From: Rhodococcus sp. Leaf247
Lineage (GTDB): Bacteria; Actinomycetota; Actinomycetes; Mycobacteriales; Mycobacteriaceae
Length of the DNA: 64,000 bases
Assembly (NCBI RefSeq): GCF_001426185.1
Contig: NZ_LMRP01000002.1
Coordinates: 372,157-436,156 of the forward strand
Reading direction: 5' to 3'
The notes below the pieces were generated by a model. The model saw nothing but the letters and a program-made list of their open reading frames with translations, had not been told where the DNA came from and did not search any database. The translations under genes and the position numbers were made by a program. Positions 54,680 to 64,000 of this stretch are shown here, in pieces; positions within the stretch are counted from its first letter, which is position 1, and the number at the start of each line of letters is the position of its first letter.

Positions 54680-55353
54680 GCGCGAACGAGTTGACCGGCA
54701 CCGAGGTATCCGTGCTGATGGTGTTGATGGCCGAGGCGCGGGCGGTGCGGAATCCGGATCTGGCGGTTCTCGGTCCCGAACTGAAGAAGGCTCAGCGGGA
54801 CCGACTGTCGTCGCAGGGTCTGATCGAGGTCGGCAAGGACGGTCGCTCGATGACCCTGGAACTCACCGACAAGGGATGGAAGCACTGCTCCGACCTGATG
54901 GGGACGACGCCGCCGAAGGGCGCCGCCGGGCCGAGCAAGGCGCTGTTCACCGTCATGGCCGGGCTCGGTCGGTGGTTCCAGCGCGACGACGTGCGGCCCG
55001 CCGAAGTCTTCTTCCCACGGGACACTCCGGCGACCATCGCCGCTCCGCCCACGCCGCCGAACGCCGTGGTGACACCGAGCGTTCGCGCGTCACTCGACGT
55101 CGAGACACGCATCCGTGACACCTATGCCGAGCTCGCCCGCGAGCCCGGTGCATGGGTCCGGCTGTCGCGGCTGCGGCCGGCGCTCGCCGACATTCCTCGC
55201 GCCGACCTGGACGACGCGTTGGCGCGCCTGCGCCGCGCGTCGGATGTCTCCCTCATTCCCGAGGAGAACCAGAAGACCTTGACCGACGAGGACCGTGCGG
55301 CGGCCGTCGACGTCGGCAATCAGCAGAACCATCTCTTGGCGATCGAACAGTGA
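54676..55353 (+). CDS. Winged-helix-like protein of the TerD/ATPase operon
   Basis: A 225-aa protein. Residues 1-75 look like a winged helix (ELKKAQRDRLSSQGLIEVGKDGRSMTLELTDKGWKHC). A linker rich in Pro follows, and residues 130-210 form a second helix-rich region (LSRLRPALADIPRADLDDALARLRRASDVSLIPEENQKTLT) that could be another winged helix. No close family is recognised. The GTG start overlaps the nuclease stop, and its own stop overlaps the ATPase start (GTGA each). A DNA-binding adaptor for the complex is plausible. Confidence 0.65.
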   Translation: MSANELTGTEVSVLMVLMAEARAVRNPDLAVLGPELKKAQRDRLSSQGLIEVGKDGRSMTLELTDKGWKHCSDLMGTTPPKGAAGPSKALFTVMAGLGRWFQRDDVRPAEVFFPRDTPATIAAPPTPPNAVVTPSVRASLDVETRIRDTYAELAREPGAWVRLSRLRPALADIPRADLDDALARLRRASDVSLIPEENQKTLTDEDRAAAVDVGNQQNHLLAIEQ

Positions 55354-58300
55354 CGGGCGGCTCCACCATGGCGACCACGACCACCAAGTCCGAACAGATC
55401 CGCGCGCTCGAATCGGTGCGACTGAGCTGGGCACCCACTCCTGACGACGTCTGGCGTTCGCAGTCCGACGTGCACGTACCCGGCATGCACGAGCGTGTGT
55501 TCACCGAGGTCATGAGCGCCTACACCGATGCCGAGAACTCCGACGACGCAAGCCCTCTGGGCGTCGTCGTACAGGGACCTGCCGGGTCCGGCAAGACACA
55601 CCTCCTGGGCCAGGTCCGCGAGGAGGTCCAGTCGCGGGGCGGCTACTTCTTCCTCATCCGGCTTCTCGACGCGGCCGGCTTCTGGCGATCGACGTTGATG
55701 GGCATGCTCGACGATCTCAACCGTCCGTCCGGTCGCGGTGACGACAGTCAGCTCCGGCTGGTGCTGCGTCGACTCTGCGACATCGCCGGCGTGAGCGACG
55801 ATCAGCGTCGTCAGATCATGGGCGAGAGCATGATCGAGCCCGACGTGCTCAACGAGTTCGTCACCGGCGTCTACAAGGCGCACCCTCGGCACCGTCGGAC
55901 GTCGCAGCACACCCTCCGCGCCCTCGTTCTGTCCATCGCGCCCGATGCCGCCGTGCAGGACATCGGCGATGCCTACCTGCAGTCGATCGACGACGTCGAC
56001 GCCGACGAGTTCGATTCGTGGGGTATCCGCCGGGCAGAGCTCGGGCATCAGGGCATCGCGGAGAACATCTCCCGACTGCTCGCGATCACGGGGCCCACGA
56101 TTCTCGCCATCGACCAGATCGATACCCTCGTCGCCCAGGCTCGCACCGGTGCGGACAAGGACTACGCGGACGAGCAGGAAGACAAGGTGGTCGAGCAACT
56201 CGCCCACGGTCTGATGACGCTGCGGGAAACGTTGCCTCGCACCGCGTCGGTGTTGTCGGCGCTGTCGAGCGCATGGGATCTGATCGCCGCACGCGGTGTC
56301 GCACCGATGCGCGACCGGTTCCGAGTCACGCAGCGACTCAAGCCGATTCCGTCGTCCGACGTGGGTCGACTGCTGCTCGAACGTCGCCTCGGCGCATGCT
56401 TCCGCGAGGTGGGATTCGAGACTCCTCACCCGACCTGGCCGGTGGCTGTCGACGCCTTCGACAAGGCGCCCGACTTCACCCCACGACAGCTGCTCATCGC
56501 CGTCGACAAGCACATCCGTCACTGCCTCGAGACCGGTGTCGCGACCGAGCTGACCGACTTCGCTTCGAGCGGAGGAGGATCCGATGCCCCGTCGCTGCCG
56601 ACCGCCAAACGATCCGAACTCGAGGCACTGGACGAGCGCTTCGCTGAGCTGCGGAGCGCGGCGGACGTCTCGACACCTCTCGAGCCCGGCACCGAGGACA
56701 GCCTCGTCCCGGCACTGCTCTCGGCGGGTCTCGACGCGTGGATCCACGAGCATCAGTCGTCCGACGACAGTCTCGCCCAGGACCCACCTCCGAGCGGGCG
56801 GCCAGCGCTGCACGCCCGTCTGAGGCACACCGTCGACAGCGACACCGACGACGAGGAGCACTGGTGCTTCCGCGCGGTCACGTCCTCGAATGCCCGGGCG
56901 GCGCTCGCCCGGATCGAACGTGCCGTCACCGCAGCGGGTCTGCACATCGACATGCCGCGTCGACGGCTGATCTTGATCCGCAACTCGTCGTGGCCGAAGG
57001 GCGCCAAGACCGAGCAGACGGTGGCAGCGTTGCACCGCGCCGGCGGCGTCGAGGTTCCACTGAGTGAGGACGACCGGCGCTCGCTGATCGCTCTGGGTGC
57101 GCTGCGCACGGAGAACTCCCCGGCGCTCACATCATGGCTGCTGGCCCGCAAGCCTGCTCACGAGATCGAGCTGTTCCGGACGGTCCTGCCCGACGCGAGC
57201 GTCGTCGACGACGATCAAGCTCTGATCGAACCTGAAGCGGCGCAAGCGCCTGTCGCCGCCGTTCCGCGCCGGGAGCACATCGAGATGGGCACCGAACTCA
57301 GCACCAACGCCGAGGTTCGCATTCCGCTCGAGGCACTGCGCAAGCACACGGCGATCTTCGCCGGATCGGGCAGCGGTAAGACGGTGCTGATCCGCCGACT
57401 CGTCGAGGAGTGTGCGCTGCACGGAGTGTCGTCCATCGTGCTCGACATCAACAACGACCTCGCCCGCCTGGGTACGGCGTGGCCCGAGGACGAACGCACG
57501 TGGCCGCCGGGCGACGAAGCGAAAGCTGCTGCGTACCTCCGCGATACGGACGTCGTGGTCTGGACACCTCGGAAGTCGTCCGGACGCCCGCTGAGCTTCC
57601 AACCACTTCCCGACTTCGCGAGCGTCATCGGTGACCGGGACGAGTTCGATGCGTCCGTCGAGTCGGGGCTCGCCGCTCTCGCTCCCGCCGCACTCGCCAC
57701 GGGAACCACCGAGAAGGCGACGCACCGCCAGGCCGTGCTGCGTGCTGCGCTGGACGGCTTCGGTCGGCGATCGGCGGGCGACATGTCCGACTTCATCGAC
57801 CTGCTGGAGAACCTGCCTGCGGATGCGAGCGAGATGCGGGACGCGGTGCGCATCGCCGCGGACCTCGCGGAGAACCTCAAGGCCGCGATGACCAACGACC
57901 CGATGTTCGCCGGGTCCGGCACCCCGGTCGATCCCGGAGTGCTCCTGACTCCGGTGGAGGGGAAGAAGGCGCGCGTGTCCGTCATCAACCTCTCGGGATT
58001 GACGACGGAAGAGCAGAAGCAGAGCTTCGTGAACCAGCTCCAGATGGGGTTGTTCGCCTGGATCAAGAAGAACCCGGCCGGCGATCGGCCTCTGGGCGGC
58101 CTGTTCGTGATGGACGAGGCCCAGAACTACGCACCGTCCGACAAGGCGACGCCCGCGACCCACAGCACGTTGGCGCTGGCGTCGCAGGCCCGCAAGTACG
58201 GCCTGGGTCTGGTGTTCGCGACGCAGGCGCCCAAGGGACTGCACAACCGCATCGCCGGGAACGCGGCGACACAGTTCTACGGACTCCTCAACAGCCCCGC

Positions 58301-58496
58301 GCAGATTCAGGCCGCACAGGAGATGGCCCGTGCCAAGGGCGGGTCGGTTCCCGACGTCGGCCGCTTGCCCGCGGGCCAGTTCTACGCGGCGGTCGAGGGC
58401 TCGGAGTTTCGGCGCACCGCCACTCCTCTGTGCCTGACCTACCACCCCAAGAGCCCGCCGACCGAGGAAGAGGTCCTTGCGCTGGCCCGCGAGTAG
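55350..58496 (+). CDS. Dual P-loop ATPase: AAA/STAND-like plus HerA-like
   Basis: 1048 aa. The first ATPase has Walker A GPAGSGKT (76-83) and a Walker B-like ILAIDQIDTL (about 251-260), as in STAND/AAA proteins. The middle region (residues about 400-640) is uncharacterised. The second ATPase is HerA/FtsK-like: GSGSGKT (672-678), VMDEAQNYAP (near 920) and QAPKGLHNRIAGNA. HerA-type motors pump DNA and work with nucleases. The GTG at 55350 overlaps the preceding stop; an ATG at 55368 is an alternative. With the DUF559 nuclease and winged-helix genes it forms a coupled set. Likely cytoplasmic; function not known. Confidence 0.85.
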   Translation: MTGGSTMATTTTKSEQIRALESVRLSWAPTPDDVWRSQSDVHVPGMHERVFTEVMSAYTDAENSDDASPLGVVVQGPAGSGKTHLLGQVREEVQSRGGYFFLIRLLDAAGFWRSTLMGMLDDLNRPSGRGDDSQLRLVLRRLCDIAGVSDDQRRQIMGESMIEPDVLNEFVTGVYKAHPRHRRTSQHTLRALVLSIAPDAAVQDIGDAYLQSIDDVDADEFDSWGIRRAELGHQGIAENISRLLAITGPTILAIDQIDTLVAQARTGADKDYADEQEDKVVEQLAHGLMTLRETLPRTASVLSALSSAWDLIAARGVAPMRDRFRVTQRLKPIPSSDVGRLLLERRLGACFREVGFETPHPTWPVAVDAFDKAPDFTPRQLLIAVDKHIRHCLETGVATELTDFASSGGGSDAPSLPTAKRSELEALDERFAELRSAADVSTPLEPGTEDSLVPALLSAGLDAWIHEHQSSDDSLAQDPPPSGRPALHARLRHTVDSDTDDEEHWCFRAVTSSNARAALARIERAVTAAGLHIDMPRRRLILIRNSSWPKGAKTEQTVAALHRAGGVEVPLSEDDRRSLIALGALRTENSPALTSWLLARKPAHEIELFRTVLPDASVVDDDQALIEPEAAQAPVAAVPRREHIEMGTELSTNAEVRIPLEALRKHTAIFAGSGSGKTVLIRRLVEECALHGVSSIVLDINNDLARLGTAWPEDERTWPPGDEAKAAAYLRDTDVVVWTPRKSSGRPLSFQPLPDFASVIGDRDEFDASVESGLAALAPAALATGTTEKATHRQAVLRAALDGFGRRSAGDMSDFIDLLENLPADASEMRDAVRIAADLAENLKAAMTNDPMFAGSGTPVDPGVLLTPVEGKKARVSVINLSGLTTEEQKQSFVNQLQMGLFAWIKKNPAGDRPLGGLFVMDEAQNYAPSDKATPATHSTLALASQARKYGLGLVFATQAPKGLHNRIAGNAATQFYGLLNSPAQIQAAQEMARAKGGSVPDVGRLPAGQFYAAVEGSEFRRTATPLCLTYHPKSPPTEEEVLALARE

Positions 58497-58506
58497 CGTT
58501 GATCGC

Positions 58507-59511
58507 ATGGCTTACAGATACCTCGGAAACAGTGGACTCAAGGTCTCGGAGATCACCTACGGCAACTGGCTCACACACGGGTCGCAGGTCGAGAACGACG
58601 TCGCGACCGCGTGTGTGAAGGCAGCGCTCGACGCGGGCATCACGGCGTTCGACACCGCGGACGTGTACGCGAACGGTGCCGCGGAGACCGTGCTGGGCAA
58701 GGCTCTGGCCGGCGAGCGTCGTGAAGGACTCGAGATCTTCACGAAGGTGTATTTCCCCGTCGGCGAGAAGGGCCCCAACGACACCGGGCTCTCGCGCAAG
58801 CACATCTTCGAGGGCATCGACAATTCACTCCGTCGCCTGGGCACCGACTACGTCGACCTCTATCAGGCGCACCGCTACGACCACGAGACTCCGCTGGAGG
58901 AGACCATCGCCGCGTTCGGTGACGTGGTGCAGCAGGGCAAGGCGCTGTACATCGGTGTGTCCGAGTGGACAGCCGACCAGCTGCGCGAGGCTCAGACCCT
59001 CGCCCGGCAGCGCGGTTTCTCCATCGTCTCCAATCAGCCACAGTATTCGGCACTCTGGCGCGTCATCGAGTCCGATGTCGTACCCGCGTCGAAGGAACTC
59101 GGTATCTCGCAGATCGTCTGGTCGCCGCTGGCGCAGGGCGTCCTGACGGGCAAATACGTTCCGGGACAGCCCCTTCCGGAGGGATCGCGCGCCACCGACG
59201 ACAAGGGCGGCGCGGACATGATCTCGCGCTACATGAACGACGAGACCCTGACGCGCGTACAGAAGCTGAAGCCGATCGCCGACGACCTGTCGATCACCAT
59301 GTCGCAGCTCGCCATCGCGTGGGTACTGGCGAACGACAACATCGCCGCGGCACTGGTCGGCGCCTCCCGCCCCGAGCAGATCGCCGACAACGTCAAGGCT
59401 GCCGATGTGACGCTGGATGCCGACGTGCTCACGAAGATCGACGAGGCGCTCGGTGACATCGTCGAGAAGGACCCGAGCAAAACGAAGAGCCCCGAGACGC
59501 GACTGGCCTGA
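58507..59511 (+). CDS. Aldo/keto reductase, Kv-beta-like branch
   Basis: A 334-aa NADPH-dependent TIM-barrel oxidoreductase. The tetrad is readable: Asp49 and Tyr54 in FDTADVY, Lys in IFTKVYF and His in YQAHRYD. The start MAYRYLGNSGLKVS is the family norm. Substrate unknown. The ATG lies 10 bases after the ATPase stop, so it may belong to the same transcript, but such enzymes are common and the link is weak. Confidence 0.9.
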   Translation: MAYRYLGNSGLKVSEITYGNWLTHGSQVENDVATACVKAALDAGITAFDTADVYANGAAETVLGKALAGERREGLEIFTKVYFPVGEKGPNDTGLSRKHIFEGIDNSLRRLGTDYVDLYQAHRYDHETPLEETIAAFGDVVQQGKALYIGVSEWTADQLREAQTLARQRGFSIVSNQPQYSALWRVIESDVVPASKELGISQIVWSPLAQGVLTGKYVPGQPLPEGSRATDDKGGADMISRYMNDETLTRVQKLKPIADDLSITMSQLAIAWVLANDNIAAALVGASRPEQIADNVKAADVTLDADVLTKIDEALGDIVEKDPSKTKSPETRLA

Positions 59512-59587
59512 GGTCAAGATCAGGTAAAGGATCGGTCAGATCCGTCCGAAGACGAGCGGGATCCGGGGTACCGGGGTCGAATGAGAT

Positions 59588-61132
59588 ATGACTCCTCCAC
59601 CCCGGATTCTCGCAGCCGATGGCGGCACCCTCACCACCATCGAGAATGCCATCAATTCGACGTTCGAACCTGTCACCGACGCGGTGACCACTGTCGTCTT
59701 CTTCTCCGTCGACATCGGCGGCGCATCGGTACCACTGGTCGTGCTCTGGCTCCTGGCAGCCGCGATCATCTTCACCGTCACCTTCAAATTCCTCCAGGTC
59801 AGAGGCGCCAAGCACGCCGTCGAGCTGGTTCGCGGAAAGCACGACGATCCCACCGCGCCCGGCGAGGTGAGCCACTTCCGCGCGCTGACAGCTGCCGTGT
59901 CGGGCACCGTCGGACTGGGCAACATCGCCGGTGTGGCGGTCGCGGTCACCCTGGGTGGCCCCGGCGCCACGCTGTGGATGATCCTCGCAGGGTTCCTCGG
60001 CATGGCCACCAAATTCGTCGAGTGCACCCTGGGCGTGAAGTACCGCGATGTCCACGAGGACGGCACCGTATCCGGCGGCCCGATGAAGTATCTGACGAAG
60101 GGTCTCGCCGAGCGCGGGATGAGCAGGGTCGGAAAGATCATGGCGACCGTCTACGCCGTCATCATCATCTTCTTCGGTATCTCCGGCGGAAACATGTTCC
60201 AAGCGAACCAGACCTACGCACAGGTTCGCAGTGTCACCGGTGGCGACGAGGGCTTTCTTGCTTCGGACGGCGCGAAATTCGGCTTCGGGCTCGTTGTCGC
60301 AGTCGTCATCGGCCTGGTCATCATCGGCGGAATGAAGTCCATCTCCGCGGTGACGGCGAAGCTGGTCCCGGCAATGGCCATCGTCTACGTGCTCGGATGC
60401 GCCGTGGTGATCGCCGTGAATATCGAGCAGGTTCCCAGCGCCATGAACGCGATCGTGACGGGCGCCTTTTCTCCCACCGGCGTGGCGGGTGGCGTACTCG
60501 GCGTGATGATAATCGGCATCCAGCGCGCCGCGTTCTCGAACGAGGCGGGACTGGGATCGGCCTCCATCGCGCACTCGGCAGTCAAGACGCGTCATCCGGT
60601 CACCGAGGGGTTCGTGGCCATGCTCGAACCGTTCATCGACACGGTCGTGATCTGCACGGCCACCGCGCTGACCATCGTCATCGCCAACACGCAGTCCTGG
60701 CAGGACCAGCGCGCCATCGTCGCGGAGACCGGCTCGCTCCCCGCAGGCGGCGTCACGCTGACCTCGGACGCCTTCGAGACGGTGCTCCCCTGGTTCCCGT
60801 ACATCTTGACCGTCGCGGTCGCCCTCTTCGCACTGTCCACCGCGATCACGTGGGCTTACTACGGTTCGCAGGCGTGGACGTCGCTCTTCGGCCGCAGCGC
60901 CGTTGCCAAGCACAGTTTCAACATCATCTTCTGCACGTTCACCGTCATCGGCACGGTTCTCTCACTGGGGTCCGTGCTCGATTTCGCGGATGCCGCCTTG
61001 TTCGCCCTGGCTTTCGTCAACATCATCGGCCTGTATCTGCTTCTCCCCGTCGTGAAACGGGAGTTGCGGGACTACATGGCTCATCGCCGAGGCGAGACCG
61101 TGGTCGTCGACGACGTGGATGTCACGCGCTGA
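59588..61132 (+). CDS. AGCS-family sodium:alanine symporter
   Basis: A 514-aa multi-helix transporter. GTVGLGNIAGVAVAVTLGGPGA and ERGM, then AFSNEAGLGSASIAHSAVKTRHPVTEGFVAM are the AGCS signatures for sodium and amino acid binding. It imports alanine or glycine with sodium. It starts 76 bases after the reductase gene and converges on the membrane protein gene with a 6-base gap. Confidence 0.92.
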   Translation: MTPPPRILAADGGTLTTIENAINSTFEPVTDAVTTVVFFSVDIGGASVPLVVLWLLAAAIIFTVTFKFLQVRGAKHAVELVRGKHDDPTAPGEVSHFRALTAAVSGTVGLGNIAGVAVAVTLGGPGATLWMILAGFLGMATKFVECTLGVKYRDVHEDGTVSGGPMKYLTKGLAERGMSRVGKIMATVYAVIIIFFGISGGNMFQANQTYAQVRSVTGGDEGFLASDGAKFGFGLVVAVVIGLVIIGGMKSISAVTAKLVPAMAIVYVLGCAVVIAVNIEQVPSAMNAIVTGAFSPTGVAGGVLGVMIIGIQRAAFSNEAGLGSASIAHSAVKTRHPVTEGFVAMLEPFIDTVVICTATALTIVIANTQSWQDQRAIVAETGSLPAGGVTLTSDAFETVLPWFPYILTVAVALFALSTAITWAYYGSQAWTSLFGRSAVAKHSFNIIFCTFTVIGTVLSLGSVLDFADAALFALAFVNIIGLYLLLPVVKRELRDYMAHRRGETVVVDDVDVTR

Positions 61133-61138
61133 CCGCAC

Positions 61139-61831
61139 CTACGCCTCCAACGCCCCCGCGATGCGTTGCTCGATCTGTGCGTACGCCGTTGTCGGCAGCG
61201 TCACCAGACCGTCGATCTCGGAGCGTGCCTTGCGATACGCCGCCTGGCGCTCGGCGGGGGTCGAAGCGCCGTCCAAGGCCATGCGCAGCAACGACTGCGC
61301 GCGGGTGAGTCGGTTCTGCTCCGCTTCACTGAAGTTTCCGCGGCGACGACGCTTGGCCTCGGACTCAGCGGCGGTAAACGCGACCGCATAGTCGTGCACA
61401 GCCGAGCGGTAGAGCCGCTGCGCCTCCGGATCGCCGACCAGCTCGTCCGACGATGCCGGCCGCAAGGAGTCCGCGTCGAGCTTGGTGCGGTGGAAGGCCA
61501 CCGTCATCGGATCGCGCATGTTCGTCATCATCGGAAACTCGAGCAGGTTGATTACGTCGGTCTCGTAGGCGAACCACTGCGTATTCACGTCGTCGTGCTC
61601 GGCGAGCGCCTTCTCGACGGACCGACGTTGCGCGTCCGCATCCTGTGTCGAGGCCTTGGTCAGTTCGAGCGCCGCGACCTTGGCCTCCTGCTTGATGCGG
61701 TACCGCTCGAGTCGACGATCCGCACGTCGCTCGTTCGCGGCGCTGACCGCCTTGGCCGCCCCCGCGATGGACCCGCCGAAGACGAACCACAGCCACCAGT
61801 AGCTTGCGGCGAACTGCAGAACTGCATCCAT
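61139..61831 (-). CDS. Hypothetical single-pass membrane protein
   Basis: 230 aa. One N-terminal membrane segment (FAASYWWLWFVFGGSIAGAAKAV) is followed by a highly charged helical region (ERRADRRLERYRIKQEAKVAALELTKAS), likely coiled coil, and a soluble domain with no known family (WFAYETDVINLLEFPMMTNMRDPMTVAF). ATG at 61831 has GAGGAGG upstream. Function unknown; the helical cytoplasmic part may bind a partner. Confidence 0.8.
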   Translation of the reverse strand: MDAVLQFAASYWWLWFVFGGSIAGAAKAVSAANERRADRRLERYRIKQEAKVAALELTKASTQDADAQRRSVEKALAEHDDVNTQWFAYETDVINLLEFPMMTNMRDPMTVAFHRTKLDADSLRPASSDELVGDPEAQRLYRSAVHDYAVAFTAAESEAKRRRRGNFSEAEQNRLTRAQSLLRMALDGASTPAERQAAYRKARSEIDGLVTLPTTAYAQIEQRIAGALEA

Positions 61832-61875
61832 GCGGCCTCCTCGTGACGGCCATCGTAGCGAAGAGGCCGGACGCA

Positions 61876-61912
61876 GAACGGCCCCGCACTCACGAGGAGT
61901 GCGGGGCCGTTC
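61876..61912 (-). terminator. Hairpin terminator after rpsQ
   Basis: Perfect 16-bp arms (61876-61891 and 61897-61912; GAACGGCCCCGCACTC on the left) with a 5-base loop, 14 bases past the rpsQ stop. It ends the first ribosomal transcript. Confidence 0.88.
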
Positions 61913-61926
61913 GAGTGCTGCAGGTC

Positions 61927-62208
61927 TTACTTGGCCTTCTCGAGGACCTCGACCAGTCGCCAGTGCTTCGTGGCGGACAGGGGGCGGGTCTCCATGAGCT
62001 GAACGCGGTCGCCGACGCCGGCGACTCCGTTCTCGTCATGGGCCTTGACCTTGGTGGTGCGTCGGATGATCTTGCCGTAGAGGGCGTGCTTCACACGGTC
62101 CTCCAGCTCGACGACGATCGTCTTCTGCATCTTGTCGGAGACGACGTAACCGATACGCGTCTTCCGGCTGTTGCGTGCTTCTTCAGTGGTCACTGTTTCC
62201 TCGCTCAT
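61927..62208 (-). CDS. rpsQ: 30S ribosomal protein S17 (uS17)
   Basis: 93 aa ([45 protein letters not shown]). The last gene before the break in the cluster. It overlaps rpmC by four bases. Confidence 0.97.
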   Translation of the reverse strand: MSEETVTTEEARNSRKTRIGYVVSDKMQKTIVVELEDRVKHALYGKIIRRTTKVKAHDENGVAGVGDRVQLMETRPLSATKHWRLVEVLEKAK

Positions 62209-62450
62209 GCTGCGTCACCTGCCGTGTCCTCGGAAGGACCTGCGGCGAGCCCGAGCTCACGCTCGCGCATCACGGTGTAGATGCGCGCGATCTCGTGGCG
62301 GACGACGCGCAGTCGACGGTTGTTGTCCAGCTGACCGGTGGCCATCTGGAAGCGGAGGTTGAACAGCTCCTCCTTCGATTCACGAAGGCGGGTGATCAGT
62401 TCTTCGTCACCGAGCTCACGGAGCTCGGCAGCCGGGGTACCGGTAGCCAT
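62205..62450 (-). CDS. rpmC: 50S ribosomal protein L29 (uL29)
   Basis: 81 aa ([34 protein letters not shown]), located near the exit tunnel. The start overlaps the rplP stop by one base. Confidence 0.97.
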   Translation of the reverse strand: MATGTPAAELRELGDEELITRLRESKEELFNLRFQMATGQLDNNRRLRVVRHEIARIYTVMRERELGLAAGPSEDTAGDAA

Positions 62451-62866
62451 CAGAACTGAACCTCCCTCGTGATGATGCGTGCCTTGATCGGCAGCTTGTG
62501 GATTGCGCGAGTCAATGCTTCACGAGCGATCTGCTCGTCCGGGTAGCTGAGCTCGAAGAGCACGCGGCCGGGCTTGACATTGGCGACCCACCACTCCGGC
62601 GAACCCTTACCGGAACCCATGCGGGTCTCGGCAGGCTTCTTCGTGAGCGGGCGGTCCGGGTAGATGTTGATCCAGACCTTGCCACCGCGCTTGATGTGGC
62701 GGGTGACGGCGATACGGGCGGCCTCGATCTGACGGTTGGTGATGTAGGCGGGCTCGAGAGCCTGGATGCCGTATTCACCGAAGGTCACCTGAGTTCCGCC
62801 CTTGGCGGCACCCGAACGCTTGGGGTGGTGCTGCTTGCGGTGCTTGACCCGACGGGGGATCAACAT
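62450..62866 (-). CDS. rplP: 50S ribosomal protein L16 (uL16)
   Basis: 138 aa ([40 protein letters not shown]). Three bases after rpsC. Confidence 0.97.
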   Translation of the reverse strand: MLIPRRVKHRKQHHPKRSGAAKGGTQVTFGEYGIQALEPAYITNRQIEAARIAVTRHIKRGGKVWINIYPDRPLTKKPAETRMGSGKGSPEWWVANVKPGRVLFELSYPDEQIAREALTRAIHKLPIKARIITREVQF

Positions 62867-62869
62867 GCG

Positions 62870-64000
<1,131 letters not shown>

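Noticed and set aside
59429..60913. 494-aa minus-strand open frame
   Set aside because: Antisense to the AGCS symporter, His/Asp/Arg-rich shadow.
58507..61132. Aldo/keto reductase and AGCS symporter as members of the TerD/ATPase system
   Set aside because: Common metabolic families with gaps of 10 and 76 bases and no functional link; co-transcription of the reductase is possible but not evidence of shared function.

Overview
The window is high-GC actinobacterial DNA. A mycolyltransferase-like esterase, a FadD15-type ligase, TM0106-family nuclease/helicase, zinc-type S14 and frequent GTG/TTG starts point to a mycolic-acid-containing actinomycete, most likely Rhodococcus or a close relative. 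That assignment is inferred from gene content only. Both ends cut genes: a fatty-acyl-CoA ligase at the left and rplV at the right.

Left region (1-14.6 kb): fatty-acyl-CoA ligase (partial), two paralogous membrane-anchored sulfite-oxidase-family molybdoproteins (1510-3081 and 10162-11667), an alpha/beta hydrolase, a secreted mycolyltransferase-like esterase, a large TM0106-type nuclease/helicase, a TetR regulator and an arabinonolactone-oxidase-type flavoprotein. A convergent gap at 11.7-12.0 kb holds a GTGTGCG repeat array and a strong hairpin terminator. A MarR-MFS operon follows, with a palindrome inside its promoter.

Centre (14.8-33.1 kb): one 17.6-kb gene for a five-module non-ribosomal peptide synthetase, read as C-A-T-E / C-A-T / C-A-T / C-A-T / C-A-T-TE. 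Module 2 carries a serine code; the other four A domains have codes I cannot match. A tyrosine-phosphatase-like gene overlaps its stop. Two DHA2 multidrug exporters flank it, each with its own local regulator (MarR, PadR).

Right-centre (33-41.5 kb): an enoyl-CoA hydratase, PadR-MFS, a GNAT and glutathionyl-hydroquinone-reductase pair, and a TetR gene divergent from a compact operon: a 53-aa membrane peptide, a linalool dehydratase/isomerase-like membrane protein and an MpaB-like (DUF2236) oxygenase. The operon has a near-consensus promoter followed by an inverted repeat.

Right region (41.5-64 kb): the S10/spc/secY ribosomal cluster on the minus strand, physically broken into four pieces. Unit one ends after rpsQ at a hairpin. 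Then comes a roughly 9.7-kb block holding a TerD-AIM24 / DUF559 nuclease / winged-helix / dual-P-loop ATPase operon, an aldo-keto reductase, an AGCS symporter and a membrane protein. Unit two is rplN-rplX-rplE-rpsN. A second break holds a DUF1905 gene, an APC permease and a 1-kb array of the GTGTGCG repeat. Unit three is rpsH-rplF-rplR-rpsE-rpmD-rplO, and unit four is secY-adk-map. The two internal ribosomal units share a promoter-like element, which suggests that each was given matched control after the cluster was split.

The best candidates for undescribed biology are the TerD-AIM24/DUF559/ATPase operon, the dispersed hairpin repeat family, and the TetR-peptide-LDI-MpaB operon.
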